NCBI GenBank assembly: GCA_023409535.1
Contig: JAEYGZ010000039.1
Coordinates: 496,001-560,000, forward strand
Origin: Bacillota bacterium
GTDB lineage: Bacteria; Bacillota; Clostridia; Lachnospirales; Lachnospiraceae
Length of the DNA: 64,000 bases
Direction of reading: 5' to 3'
This document shows, in pieces, positions 15,623 through 26,000 of this stretch. A program made the position numbers and the translations under genes. Position 1 is the first letter of the stretch, and each line of letters opens with the position of its first letter. The notes under the pieces are model-generated. The model was not told the DNA's origin. It saw nothing but the letters and a program-made list of their open reading frames with translations, and searched no databases.

Positions 15623-16546
15623 TTATTTTGTCTGGCTGCCGGAATTGGCTTCCGTGTTTGTTGTCTTAGAAAGAGCAGCATCAGCTTCGGCTTTGATCTG
15701 AGCACGAATTTCAGATAACTTGAATTGATCCTCAAGATAGCTATCCAGTGCTGTGATTAATGCTGAAGTACTGGAACCTGCTTCGGTTACAGCTGCCTCA
15801 GCGCTGCCTCCATTAAAGAAATCACCCAGTGCTGTCATTAATTTAAAATAAGGCACTCTGCTTAATTCCTGGTGATTATTAAAATATCCTTCTAATAAAG
15901 GCGCATCCTCCGGGCTGGTTACAAATGCTGTACAAATGGCATATTTGCGTGAACCATCTGTATTTGTAGCATCAATCTCTGCAAATAAATAAGTCATACC
16001 TACTTTCTTACCGGTGATGCGTCCGCCTGAACTTACGGTTACGATAGATGCATCATGACTGGAGAATCTGGCGGTTTCCGGCGTGTTATCAGGTTTAATG
16101 ATAACCTTCAGTATATCTTCCTTATCTACACCGATAAAAACTCTTTCCTTGGTCCATTTGACACTGATGGCTGCAGGCCCTACCGTAACATCACAAGTCA
16201 GGGGAGGGATCTTATTGCTGCCATCTTTAATGGTAACTGTAACAACGGTAGATCCTACTGTATTTGCCAGAATGGTACCGTCATCACTAACAGAAGCAAT
16301 TCCTGCATCATCGGATTTAAAGCTTACGCTGGACTTTTCACCCAGGTTGTAGACCTTTAAAGAAAATGATTTGCCTTTTACTAATGTAATGCTTTTTACA
16401 TTTAATCTGTAGCTGTCAGTCGTCTCCTTATCAATACTTGCTGCACGCGCTGTAACTGCATTATACGAAGTAAACGGTATCAGTAAAGTAAAGAAAAGAA
16501 GTAAGCCAAAGGTTATTAAGCATTTACATAAATAATTCCTTTTCAT
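15623..16546 (-). CDS. secreted protein with two bacterial Ig-like (Big_2) domains
   Basis: 307 residues. The N-terminus has a signal peptide (KR, then a hydrophobic core at about 9-26, with likely cleavage near ARAAS). Two Big_2-type repeats follow (about 48-122 and 128-210), each with the pattern of a strand-rich domain ending in VGSTVVTVTI or VGMTYLFAEI. The C-terminal 90 residues are helical and Ala/Ser/Thr-rich. No sortase motif or membrane anchor is visible, so it is probably secreted or held non-covalently at the wall. It diverges from a two-component system across 357 bp, a hint that the response regulator may control it. The exact role is unknown. Confidence 0.85.
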   Translation of the reverse strand: MKRNYLCKCLITFGLLLFFTLLIPFTSYNAVTARAASIDKETTDSYRLNVKSITLVKGKSFSLKVYNLGEKSSVSFKSDDAGIASVSDDGTILANTVGSTVVTVTIKDGSNKIPPLTCDVTVGPAAISVKWTKERVFIGVDKEDILKVIIKPDNTPETARFSSHDASIVTVSSGGRITGKKVGMTYLFAEIDATNTDGSRKYAICTAFVTSPEDAPLLEGYFNNHQELSRVPYFKLMTALGDFFNGGSAEAAVTEAGSSTSALITALDSYLEDQFKLSEIRAQIKAEADAALSKTTNTEANSGSQTK

Positions 16547-16598
16547 GGCTGTTCCTCCGAATTTCAGAAATTCCTTATGTCACATCCTATCTATTCTG

Positions 16599-16626
16599 AC
16601 TATAGATTAACAGTTGTTTTTGTCAG
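16599..16626 (-). promoter_or_regulatory. SigA-type promoter for the Ig-like protein gene
   Basis: On the - strand CTGACA (16626-16621), 16 nt, TATAGT (16604-16599), about 50 bp before the ATG at 16546. The remaining part of this 357-bp gap (16627-16788) is AT-rich and shows no other clear element. Confidence 0.6.
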
Positions 16627-16788
16627 AAAAGTGTCATAAATATTATTATTCTTAACATATTTCATTATTTTTTCCCGAATCATCCATTGGCTATTCTTTG
16701 GTTGGAAAATTGGAAAAATATACACATTTTATGCCTATTGTTACAAAGATATTAATAAAATCTTAAGAAAACCAGAAAGTTTTTCTAC

Positions 16789-16817
16789 TTGTTTCACCTT
16801 TATTAATCATATATAAT
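16789..16817 (+). promoter_or_regulatory. SigA promoter for the two-component system
   Basis: TTGTTT (16789-16794), 17 nt, TATAAT (16812-16817), giving a leader of about 80 nt before the response regulator gene. Confidence 0.75.
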
Positions 16818-16903
16818 AAGAACGAAGTGCGCATAATCTAGTATAAACATGCGAGTCAGATACCAAGGAAAAACGGGAAAAGAACTATGAAGGGAGAAAT
16901 GAT

Positions 16904-17599
16904 ATGCAGCATATACTTATCGCTGATGATAATCGTGACATTACGGATATTTTATCTACATACTCCAGAATGGAAGGCTTTGAACCTGTAGTTGCGGGAG
17001 ACGGAGAGGAAGCATACAAGCTGTTTACCCAATATAATCCCGAGGTGGTCTTACTGGATATCATGATGCCGAAGGAGGATGGGTATGAGGTATGCAGAAA
17101 GATCAGAAGCAAATCCAATGTACCGGTAATTCTGATCACGGCGAGGGGAGAAGACTTCGATAAGATTATGGGCTTGGATATCGGAGCGGACGACTATATT
17201 GTAAAACCCTTTAGTCCAAGAGAGGTAATGGCAAGAGTTAGGGCAGTTATGAGACGTATGACAAAAGCTTCCAAAGAAGCGACTTCTGATAATGTACTCA
17301 AAATTGGAACTCTGGAAATCAACCTGGATGAGTACACACTACATATCGCAGGAAATAAAATTGCTTTAACCAAAAAAGAAATTGAAACCATGTGGACTTT
17401 GGCAACAAATCCGAACAAGGTGTTTACCAGAGATAATCTTCTGGATAGTTTGTGGGGCTTTGATTATTTTGGCGATAGCAGAACTGTCGATTCTCATATT
17501 AAGCGGCTTCGCTCCAAGTTAGATGTGATAGAGCATCCGACCTGGATGATTAAAACTATTTGGGGAGTCGGCTACAAATTTGAAGTTGAAGAAAAGTAG
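16904..17599 (+). CDS. OmpR/PhoB-family response regulator
   Basis: 231 residues. The receiver domain (1-120) has the acidic pocket ADDN, the phosphoacceptor Asp52 in LLDIMMP, Thr79 in ITA and Lys101 in VKPF. The C-terminal winged helix (about 130-228) has the typical SRTVDSHIKRLRSKL recognition-helix region and ends in TIWGVGYKF. The ATG follows GGGAGAAATGAT. The sensor kinase starts 9 bp after its stop, so the pair is one operon. Targets are unknown; the divergent Ig-like secreted protein is a candidate. Confidence 0.97.
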   Translation: MQHILIADDNRDITDILSTYSRMEGFEPVVAGDGEEAYKLFTQYNPEVVLLDIMMPKEDGYEVCRKIRSKSNVPVILITARGEDFDKIMGLDIGADDYIVKPFSPREVMARVRAVMRRMTKASKEATSDNVLKIGTLEINLDEYTLHIAGNKIALTKKEIETMWTLATNPNKVFTRDNLLDSLWGFDYFGDSRTVDSHIKRLRSKLDVIEHPTWMIKTIWGVGYKFEVEEK

Positions 17600-17608
17600 G
17601 GGAACCTG

Positions 17609-19096
17609 ATGCCTAAGGATAATAAGGTGCGCGTATATAACAGGCTGTTCTTTAAGCTGTATCTGAATTATGCGGTAATGCTGCTGGTTACTGCTGTTTT
17701 AATCTGTCTTATTTTCGTCAGGCTGTACAGCGATGTGACCAAAGAGAACAAAATCACGGAACTTGAAGATCAGGCAAAGACCATCGCTGCAGCCACAACC
17801 GAATTTATCAGAGTTAACAGGCAGGATCTTTATTTAAGTGAATATATCAATACCATCAGTGAAGTTAATAATTGGTATATTTGGACCATATCAAATCCTG
17901 AAGCGAAGAACCGCATGCCGGCAGTCATGGAGACGGGGGACAATTATGAAGGATTTATTACAACGCCGGAATACAGGCAGTATGTGGATAATGTGAGGAC
18001 TGCTTTCAAAGGCACAAGCAGTTATCAGGAGTTGAACGATGTTGTTTATGATATGTTGAATATTATTTGGGCGGAACCAATTTATAGTGTGGATCATTCC
18101 GAGGTAGTAGGTGCGCTTCTGATTGTCAGTCCGCTGAAGGAACAGAAGGATATCGTAGCGAGCAGCTTGTCCCGTATCATCATAAGCAGTGTGGTAGCCC
18201 TGGGTATATCCTTTATCATCGTCATTATATTTGCAACAGAGTTATCCTTGCCTATTTCCAGAATGCGTACGACAGCTCTGGAGCTGGCGGCCGGTAATTA
18301 TAATTCCAAGACGGGAATCAAGCGGGATGACGAGCTTGGTGATCTTGCGAAAACAGTTGATATCCTTTCAGAAAAGCTGCTGGAGAATGATATTGAGCGT
18401 AAGAAGCTGGACCAGATGAGACTGGACTTCTTTGCCAATGTATCCCATGAGCTTCGTACACCGATTACCGTTATCCGGGCTTATACGGAGACGCTTGCGG
18501 ACGGTGTGGTTACGGAAGAGGATAAGATACAGCAGTATTATGAGCGTATGCTGTCAGAGTGCAAATCCATGGAACGCCTGGTAGGAGACCTGCTGCTGCT
18601 GTCAAAAATGCAGAATCCGGATTTTGCGATACAAAGAGAACCGGTCAATCTTGTGCAGGTATTTGATGATATCATCCGCAGTGCAGGAACAATTGCAGAA
18701 AAGAAAAGCATTCGTATAGAAGTTTTAAAAGATGAGCCTATCGTAATGATACTTGGCGATTATGACCGACTGCGGCAGATGTTTATGGTAATTCTTGATA
18801 ATGCCATTAAATTTTCGGAAGAGAATAAAACCGTACACATAAAAATATCAAAATCGGACAAAATAATTGTATCGATTAAAGATGAGGGTGCAGGTATCGA
18901 TCCTGCGGATATCGGCAGTATTTTCGAGAAGTTTTATAAATCCAACCTTCGCCATAATGCCAGCGGAACCGGTCTTGGTCTTGCAATCGCCAAACAGATT
19001 GCAATCAAGCATGAAGGTACAATAGATGTAAAATCCGAGCTGGGCGTCGGTTCGGAATTCCTCTTTACCTTTCCGGTCCATGAAATCGAGTGCTGA
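17609..19096 (+). CDS. membrane sensor histidine kinase
   Basis: 495 residues. Membrane helix 1 (about 19-39), an extracytoplasmic sensor region of about 145 residues, membrane helix 2 (about 187-209), a HAMP linker (about 210-262), a HisKA domain with phosphoacceptor His280 in NVSHELRTP, and a HATPase domain with the N box LDNAIKFSEE, the G1 box DEGAGID and the G2 box GTGLGLAIAK. It phosphorylates the response regulator encoded just before it. The sensor region resembles no named domain that I can identify. Confidence 0.96.
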   Translation: MPKDNKVRVYNRLFFKLYLNYAVMLLVTAVLICLIFVRLYSDVTKENKITELEDQAKTIAAATTEFIRVNRQDLYLSEYINTISEVNNWYIWTISNPEAKNRMPAVMETGDNYEGFITTPEYRQYVDNVRTAFKGTSSYQELNDVVYDMLNIIWAEPIYSVDHSEVVGALLIVSPLKEQKDIVASSLSRIIISSVVALGISFIIVIIFATELSLPISRMRTTALELAAGNYNSKTGIKRDDELGDLAKTVDILSEKLLENDIERKKLDQMRLDFFANVSHELRTPITVIRAYTETLADGVVTEEDKIQQYYERMLSECKSMERLVGDLLLLSKMQNPDFAIQREPVNLVQVFDDIIRSAGTIAEKKSIRIEVLKDEPIVMILGDYDRLRQMFMVILDNAIKFSEENKTVHIKISKSDKIIVSIKDEGAGIDPADIGSIFEKFYKSNLRHNASGTGLGLAIAKQIAIKHEGTIDVKSELGVGSEFLFTFPVHEIEC

Positions 19097-19156
19097 TGAT
19101 AAACCTAAATATTGGCAGCTGACACATACATTGGCAGCAGAAAAAAGATAAAAACC

Positions 19157-19185
19157 TTGAAAAATAGTGGATAAAGGATTATAAT
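19157..19185 (+). promoter_or_regulatory. SigA promoter for 6S RNA
   Basis: TTGAAA (19157-19162), 17 nt, TATAAT (19180-19185): a near-consensus promoter predicting a start near 19192, just before the 6S RNA. Confidence 0.85.
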
Positions 19186-19191
19186 ATAACC

Positions 19192-19385
19192 ATAAACGTA
19201 GTAAGTATTCCTGGAATGTGCGATACTCTTGTTATTTTGAACCTACATGATTTAAAAGGGATTCCTATTATTCGTAAGTGGATGTCAGGCCGTCATATCG
19301 CAGCGGAAGACAGAAGCTTATGTGCGGTTACCCACCTAGCTTTGCTAGGCGTCAAAATACAAGAACCGGCATTTTGGGTATAATA
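19192..19385 (+). ncRNA. ssrS: 6S RNA
   Basis: The ends pair into a long closing stem: TATTCCTGGAATGTG (from 19206) opposes CATTTTGGGTATA (ending 19382) with one mismatch and several G-T pairs. An internal unpaired region follows, then inner stems and the hairpin CCTAGC-TTT-GCTAGG. The 3' block CGTCAAAATACAAGAA is a part I remember from clostridial 6S RNAs. Its own strong promoter and terminator flank it, and no protein frame fits. 6S RNA binds SigA-RNA polymerase by mimicking an open promoter. The 5' end is inferred from the promoter. Confidence 0.8.
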
Positions 19386-19394
19386 CGAATGAGG

Positions 19395-19419
19395 AAAGCG
19401 GCCATAAGCCGCTTTTTTT
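19395..19419 (+). terminator. 6S RNA terminator
   Basis: AAAGCGGC and GCCGCTTT form an 8-bp stem with a 5-nt loop, followed by TTTTTTT. Confidence 0.93.
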
Positions 19420-19510
19420 AATGCTGCCAGCCTTGGATTTCATTGTCTTGGCAATGCATAGCCAATAAAACCTATAGAGAAATAAATACTGTCATTTTTA
19501 GACGAACTTA

Positions 19511-19519
19511 TGTTATAAT
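19511..19519 (+). promoter_or_regulatory. extended -10 promoter for nadE
   Basis: TGTTATAAT at 19511-19519 has a consensus -10 with the upstream TG. The -35 region is poor. It gives a leader of about 40 nt before nadE. Confidence 0.6.
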
Positions 19520-19565
19520 GTACAAGTTAGGTGGATTAGTCCAATCGATTCATGGGAGGCATAAA

Positions 19566-21491
19566 ATGAAGCATGGATTTTTAAGGGTTGCAGCGGCAAC
19601 CCCGGTCATCAGAGTTGCTGACTGCGGATATAATGCCGAAAAAATAAAAGAATTAATAGAGGTAGCGAACCAAAAGGAAATCAATCTGGTTATCTTTCCG
19701 GAATTATGTGTTACCGGCTACACCTGCGGTGACCTATTCCTTCAGGATGCGTTACTTCGCGGCGCCCTGGAGGCTGTGGAGGAAATCGTCAGCTATACGG
19801 TATCAACGGATTTGGTTGCGGTAATCGGCTTTCCTTACACGGTTAAGGGTAAGCTTTATAATACGGCCGCAGTGATTCAAAGCGGGAAAGTTCTTGGCTT
19901 GGTGCCTAAGATGAGTATACCGAATTATACTGAATTCTATGAAGGCAGGCACTTTACCCCTGGCATCGCTGATCCGGTTTTAATCAATTTTTTAGGGGAG
20001 GAGCTTTCCTTTGGTTCCCGAATCCTGTTTCAGTGCACAAATATGCCGGAATTTACCCTTGGAATTGAGATTTGCGAGGACCTTTGGATACCACAGTCAC
20101 CGAGCATCTCCCATTGTATCGCGGGAGCCATGGTGATCGCGAATCTGTCTGCCAGTGATGAGCTGACAGGGAAGGATGTCTATCGAAGGGATCTGATTAA
20201 GAGTCAGTCCGCAAAGCTGGTATGCGGATATATTTATGCAGATGCCGGTGAGGGTGAATCTACTACGGATGTGGTATTTGCAGGTCACAATCTGATTGCG
20301 GAAAACGGCGCCTTATTAAAGGAAGCTGGGATGTTTGAGAATGGTCTCATTACCTCGGAGCTTGATCTTGGCAAACTGAAAAGTGAACGCAGAAGAATGC
20401 TTACTTATATGGGGCAAAGCACTGCTTCTTACCAGGTCGTTCCCTTTACCGTCGGTAATGGCAGGACGCAGCTTCCGGAAATTAGTTTAACCAGATATAT
20501 CGATCCTGCACCTTTTGTTCCTTCTTCCAAAGAGGATAGAGAGAAGCGATGCAAGGATATCATTAATATTCAGGCCATGGGATTAAAGACCAGGCTGTCT
20601 CATATCGGCGGGCGTTGTGCCGTCGTCGGAATCTCGGGCGGACTTGATTCAACCCTTGCGCTTCTTGTGACAAACAGGGCATTTGAGATGCTGGGACTGG
20701 ACAGGAAGGGGATTATTGCAGTCACCATGCCCTGCTTTGGCACCACGGACAGGACTTATCAGAATGCAATCACCCTGGCGCAGCGTCTGGATGTCACATT
20801 GCTAGAGATACCGATTAAGGAAGCTGTGGAGCTGCATTTTAAGGATATCGGACATGACAGGAATCAGCATGATTTGACCTATGAGAACAGTCAGGCAAGG
20901 GAGAGAACCCAGGTGCTGATGGATGTTGCGGGAAAGAATAACGGCTTTGTGGTAGGTACCGGCGATATGTCCGAGCTGGCGCTGGGCTGGGCAACCTATA
21001 ATGGGGATCATATGTCCATGTATGGAGTAAATGCCTCGGTACCCAAGACGCTGGTAAGATATTTGGTGGATTACTTTGCAGATAGCACCGCAGATGCGAA
21101 GCTGAGTGAAGTATTAAAGGATATTCTGGATACTCCGGTCAGTCCGGAGCTTCTGCCGCCCAAGGACGGTGAGATTTCGCAAAAGACGGAGGACATTGTC
21201 GGCCCATATGAGCTGCATGACTTCTTCTTATATTATGTTCTCAGATTTGGTTTTGAACCGGGGAAGATCTACCGTCTGGCCAGGACAGCCTTTGCAGGCA
21301 GCTACGGGGACAAGGTGATATTAAAATGGCTGAAGGTATTTTATCGCAGATTCTTCACCCAGCAGTTTAAACGCTCCTGTCTTCCGGACGGTCCGAAGGT
21401 GGGAAGTGTATCGGTATCCCCGCGAGGTGATTTAAGAATGCCCAGTGATGCCTCGGCAACGCTTTGGATGAAAGAATTAGAGCAGCTGTAG
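19566..21491 (+). CDS. nadE: glutamine-dependent NAD+ synthase
   Basis: 641 residues, the two-domain type. The N-terminal nitrilase-like glutaminase (about 1-290) has Glu in FPELCVTGY, Lys in VPKMSIPNY and the nucleophile Cys in IEICEDLW. The C-terminal NAD synthetase has the P-loop VGISGGLDST. It amidates nicotinic acid adenine dinucleotide using glutamine ammonia, the last step of NAD synthesis. I chose ATG 19566 because GGGAGG is 7 nt upstream and MKHGFLRVAAATP is the normal N-terminus; 41 more upstream codons in frame are not likely used. A degV-family gene follows after 38 bp. Confidence 0.97.
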   Translation: MKHGFLRVAAATPVIRVADCGYNAEKIKELIEVANQKEINLVIFPELCVTGYTCGDLFLQDALLRGALEAVEEIVSYTVSTDLVAVIGFPYTVKGKLYNTAAVIQSGKVLGLVPKMSIPNYTEFYEGRHFTPGIADPVLINFLGEELSFGSRILFQCTNMPEFTLGIEICEDLWIPQSPSISHCIAGAMVIANLSASDELTGKDVYRRDLIKSQSAKLVCGYIYADAGEGESTTDVVFAGHNLIAENGALLKEAGMFENGLITSELDLGKLKSERRRMLTYMGQSTASYQVVPFTVGNGRTQLPEISLTRYIDPAPFVPSSKEDREKRCKDIINIQAMGLKTRLSHIGGRCAVVGISGGLDSTLALLVTNRAFEMLGLDRKGIIAVTMPCFGTTDRTYQNAITLAQRLDVTLLEIPIKEAVELHFKDIGHDRNQHDLTYENSQARERTQVLMDVAGKNNGFVVGTGDMSELALGWATYNGDHMSMYGVNASVPKTLVRYLVDYFADSTADAKLSEVLKDILDTPVSPELLPPKDGEISQKTEDIVGPYELHDFFLYYVLRFGFEPGKIYRLARTAFAGSYGDKVILKWLKVFYRRFFTQQFKRSCLPDGPKVGSVSVSPRGDLRMPSDASATLWMKELEQL

Positions 21492-21529
21492 TGATTAGCA
21501 ATGAATGCAAATGATGGGGAGGAAAAGTT

Positions 21530-22414
21530 ATGGCACTTAGAATTGTTACAGATTCAGCTTCCGATACACCAAGATGGGTAATCGATCAGTTTCATTTACA
21601 TGTGATACCTACACCGGTGGTAATTGACGAACAGGATTATTTTGACGGGAAGACCATTCTGCCGGAAGAATTTTATGATATTTTACGTTCGGGAAAGGAT
21701 GTTAAGACCTATCATATCAATTCTCAAATGTTTTATGATAATTTTGAACCCTATGCAAAGAATGGCGACGAGGTTATTTATATTTGCTTTTCCACGGGAA
21801 TCGCAGGAACCTTTAATGCTGCCAATCTTGCCAGGAGTGAATTATTAGAGAAATATCCCGGCTTTGATCTGACGATTATTGATTCAAAATGCGCCTCCCT
21901 GGGCTTTGGCCTTGCTGCCTATTATGCACTTCTGATGCAGGAAAACGGTGCTTCAAAACAGGAGATTATCGACGGAATTATATGGCACTGTGATCATATG
22001 GAGCATGTATTTACAGTAAGCACATTAGAATACCTCCTTAAGGGAGGGCGTCTCAGTAAAACCTCCGCAATCGCCGGCGGATTACTGGATATTAAACCGA
22101 TTATCCATGTAAATGATCTTGGCGCGCTGGAATCAATAGAGAAGGTTAGAGGAAGAGGGAAATCCTTAAAGCGTCTGATTGAACTGGTTGGAGAGAGAGG
22201 TGCTGATCTGGAGCAGCAATGCATCGGTCTTGTACATGGGGATGATAGGGCTACGATTGGGGAAATGCAGGAACAGCTGGTAAAGGTATATGGCTGTAAG
22301 AATTTCCTTGAGAACTATGTAGGCTGTGCCATTGGTGCCCACACAGGTCCGGGGATCATCGGCCTTATCTTTCTGAATGAAAAATCACCCTACAGCAGGT
22401 ATCTGTATCAATAG
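21530..22414 (+). CDS. DegV family fatty-acid-binding protein
   Basis: 294 residues, usual for the family. RIVTDSASD at the start and CFSTGIAGTFNAA near residue 90 carry the conserved residues that bind the fatty-acid carboxylate. Homologues (FakB) present fatty acids to the kinase FakA for entry into phospholipid synthesis, but many DegV proteins have no proven partner. No fakA/DAK gene is near. The ATG follows GGGGAGGAAAAGTT. It is probably co-transcribed with nadE. Confidence 0.93.
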   Translation: MALRIVTDSASDTPRWVIDQFHLHVIPTPVVIDEQDYFDGKTILPEEFYDILRSGKDVKTYHINSQMFYDNFEPYAKNGDEVIYICFSTGIAGTFNAANLARSELLEKYPGFDLTIIDSKCASLGFGLAAYYALLMQENGASKQEIIDGIIWHCDHMEHVFTVSTLEYLLKGGRLSKTSAIAGGLLDIKPIIHVNDLGALESIEKVRGRGKSLKRLIELVGERGADLEQQCIGLVHGDDRATIGEMQEQLVKVYGCKNFLENYVGCAIGAHTGPGIIGLIFLNEKSPYSRYLYQ

Positions 22415-22464
22415 TGATCCGGTATTAGAAGTTTATTGAACAATAACAGGAATGGAATAAAAAC

Positions 22465-22503
22465 GATGCTGTAAAGCCTTTAAGGAAGAAGCTTTACAGC
22501 ATC
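22465..22503 (-). terminator. terminator between degV and the membrane-anchored protein gene
   Basis: GATGCTGTAAAGC (22465-22477) and GCTTTACAGCATC (22491-22503) form a perfect 13-bp stem. On the - strand the stem is followed by GTTTTTATTCC, so it best fits the gene at 22509-22946; it may also stop degV. Confidence 0.8.
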
Positions 22504-22508
22504 CGGGA

Positions 22509-22946
22509 TTACTCTGGTACCTTTGCTTTATCAAGTGCTGATCGGATGGCGTCGATCAGAAGCTGCTGGGTGAATTTCATATCGTCCTGAAGTTCAATCT
22601 GGTCAATGGGTATATCATTATATAACTGTGTTTTAATAGCCTCTAAGGAGGGGTCTACAAGCGGATACATCGTAGTAACAGATTCATCAATATTTTCGAT
22701 GCTCACGGAATTGATGTGATTTTTATCAACCACAACCTCCAGATTAAGAGTCGTATCGTTTAAGGTTATTGAGGAGGTATATTTACCTGCCTTATACATG
22801 TCGGTTTCCGATGATGTTGCTTCATCATTCTTATCCGGTTTAAACATAAAAATAAGAAGAAGTATCAAAAGGATACCTAATGCCGCAAAAATCACGGTAT
22901 ATATGATTTCTTTTAATTGGATAACGACAATTTTCGTCTTTGCCAT
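22509..22946 (-). CDS. membrane-anchored protein with an FMN-binding-like extracellular domain
   Basis: 145 residues. One N-terminal membrane helix (about 14-35) is followed by an outside domain. The pattern KAGKYTSSI, LEVVVDKNHINSVSIEN and a helical end LLIDAIRSALDKAK resembles the FMN-binding domain of Rnf/Nqr-type proteins. However, the flavin-attachment motif SGAT-S of those proteins is absent, so covalent FMN is unlikely. The start ATG 22946 follows GGAGG. It lies alone between degV and addB. The function is unknown; the domain comparison is by eye. Confidence 0.75.
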   Translation of the reverse strand: MAKTKIVVIQLKEIIYTVIFAALGILLILLLIFMFKPDKNDEATSSETDMYKAGKYTSSITLNDTTLNLEVVVDKNHINSVSIENIDESVTTMYPLVDPSLEAIKTQLYNDIPIDQIELQDDMKFTQQLLIDAIRSALDKAKVPE

Positions 22947-23088
22947 CTCTAACCTCCGAGCATGATTTGCTTCATGTCTTAATCTTAGTATATATTATTA
23001 GGCACGTTTACAATTTATGCAGGTCAAACTCATATTTTGTTCAACTTATTCATAGGAATTACATTCACAGTAACGGGAGGAAGATCGG

Positions 23089-26000
23089 ATGTCCTTGCAA
23101 TTGTTTCTTGGGAGCGCCGGTTCGGGCAAATCCTATCAGCTATACCGTGAAATAATCGAACAATCAAAGCGGAATCCGGATACCAATTATCTGGTTATTG
23201 TTCCGGAGCAATTTACACTGCAAACTCAAAAGGATATCGTTGCATTACACCCGGAGCATGGGGTAATGAATGTGGATATCCTTAGCTTTTTGCGCTTTGC
23301 TTACCGGATCTTTGATGAAATCGGGAGAAATGAAACCCCTGTCTTAGAGGATACCGGTAAAAGTATGGTGCTTCGTAAGGTAGTGGCAGAAAAACGCAAG
23401 GAGCTGGCTTTATTTGGGACCAATGTTAAAAAGCCTGGTTTTATCGGGGAGTTGAAATCGCTGCTGTCTGAGCTGTATCAATATAATATCGGGCCGGAGG
23501 ATTTTAGCCGCATGCAGGAGATTGCAGGCGGGAAGCCGGTGCTCCAGGCAAAGCTGAAGGATTTGTTCACCATATATGAAGGCTTCCAAAGCTTTATGAA
23601 GGACCGGTACATAACTGCGGAAGAGATCCTGGTGGTATTAAGAGATGCCATGGACCATTCGGAATGGATTAAGGATACGGTGATCTGTCTTGATGGGTTC
23701 ACCGGTTTTACTCCCTGCCAGTATCAGATATTGCTTAAAATGATGCGTTATGCCAAGAAGCTTATGATTACAGTAACAATTGACCCATCCGAAGATATTA
23801 CGGAGACAGGGGAGGAGCATCAATTATTCAGCCTCAGCAAGAAGACCATACATAAGCTTTACCGCCTGGCGGAGGAAGCAGGAACCGCAATTGAAGAACC
23901 AAAGTATGCGCATGTATCAAATGCTGTGGAGATACCCTACCGCTTTATCCATTCTCCTGCCCTTGCCTCTCTTGAACATAATTTGTTTCGTTATCCCTTC
24001 CGGCCTTATAAAAATCGCCAGGAGGATATCAGGCTTTATGCTGCAAGGGATGTTTATTCCGAAATCGGCTTTGTTGCCAGGGAGATTAAGAGATTAGTCA
24101 GAGAGGAGGGGTTCCGTTATCAGGACATTGCGGTTGTATCCGGTAATGTTGAGGAATATGGAAGAATTGCAAAAAGAAGCTTTGCTCTGGCGGGTATTCC
24201 CTGCTTTGTGGATTATAAGAAGGATATTATCGGTAATCCCTTTGTGGAACTGCTCCGTTCCGCGGTTACGATTGTCAGTGAGGATTATAGCTATGAAGCG
24301 GTATTTCGGTATCTGAGAACCGGACTGACGGAGCTTGCCGAAGAAGAAATTGATCTTCTGGAGAATTATGTTCTGGCCACGGGAATCAGGGGTAATAAGC
24401 GGTGGAAGGAGCCCTTCGCCAGAAGACATAAGAGCAGGGAGGGCATAGACCTGGACCGGATGAATCAGATTCGGGAGAAGGTTCTTAAGGATCTGGCTCC
24501 TTTCTATGAGATTCTAAAGGACAAAGAAAAAACCCTGAAGGATTATACTGCAGCCCTCTATGAGTTGGGGGTTCGCCTGAACCTGGAGCAGAAATTATCC
24601 GACTATAGTAAATGGTTTGCTGAGCACAATGAACCGCTGATTGCCAAGGAGTTCGAGCAGGTATACCGGATTGTCATGGATTTATACGACCAGATGGTAC
24701 TGCTGCTTGGAACAGAGCATTGCAGCCTTCGGGAGTTCAGCGAGATTCTTGATACCGGCTTTGTTGAGGTTAAGGTTGGTTTGATTCCGCCGGGCGTTGA
24801 TGAGGTAGTGGTGGGGGATACACAGCGTACCAGACTGAAAGCAATCAAGGCTCTGTTCTTTATCGGAGTAAATGAAGGAATTATCCCCGGAGCACTGAGC
24901 AGCGGCGGAATTCTTTCCGATATGGAACGGGAGCTGTTGATAGATCATGAAATTGAGCTGGCGCCCACCAAGAGGCAGCAGGCCTTTACCGAGCAGTTCT
25001 ACATTTATCTTAATATGACAAAACCCAGGGAAAAGCTATATATCACCTATCATAAGCTGAATGAGGAGGGAAAGTCGCTAAATCCATCCTTCCTGATTGG
25101 GAAGCTGAAGCAGCTGTTTCCCTCTCTGCGGATAGCAGAAGATGATACGCAGGAGGATCTGGAACATATTCTAAAGGATGACGGAATTGGTTATCTCACT
25201 CAGGGGCTTCGGGAATATCATCAGAAGGAAACCTCGGACCTGTGGAAGGAGCTGTATCTTTATTACCGTATACATCAGGAGAAGGAACCGGTACTAAATA
25301 AACTGATTCAGGGTGCCTTTTATATCAATAAGGAAAACGGTATCTCCGGCGAGGCGGCACGGCTGCTTTATGGCAGGGAGCTGAAGGGCAGTGTAACAAG
25401 GCTTGAGAAATATGCAGGCTGTGCCTTTGCACATTTCTTAAGCTTCGGTCTCTCTTTGGAGGAACGCCAGGAGTATAAGCTGGCGGTACCGGACATCGGT
25501 AATATCTTTCATAATGCAATAGATTACTTCTCCAAGCGTCTCGACGGCGGGGAATTTAACTGGCACACCATACCGGACGAGGTACGGGAAGCGTGGGCGG
25601 TAGAGAGTGTGCGTCGGGCGGTGGAGGAGTATGAGAATTCTTTCCTTCGCAGTACGAAGCGTAATGAATATCTGATCACCAGAATGGAGCGGATCACCAT
25701 TCGCACGCTCTGGGCTTTGTGCAATCAGATTAAGCAGGGAGCCTTTGAACCTGCGGGATATGAAATGCCCTTTTACCACATTCCCGATTCTGTATTAACA
25801 CTTCAGGGAAGGATAGACCGCCTTGATTTATATGAGGAGGAGAATAAGGTATATGTCCGGGTGGTTGATTATAAATCCGGTCATACCACCTTTGATATCG
25901 GCAGCGTATATTACGGACTTCAGCAGCAGTTATCGGTATATCTGAGTGCAGCCATGGATTACCTGGTGAAGCGGTATCCCGGGAGGGAGCTTATTCCTGC

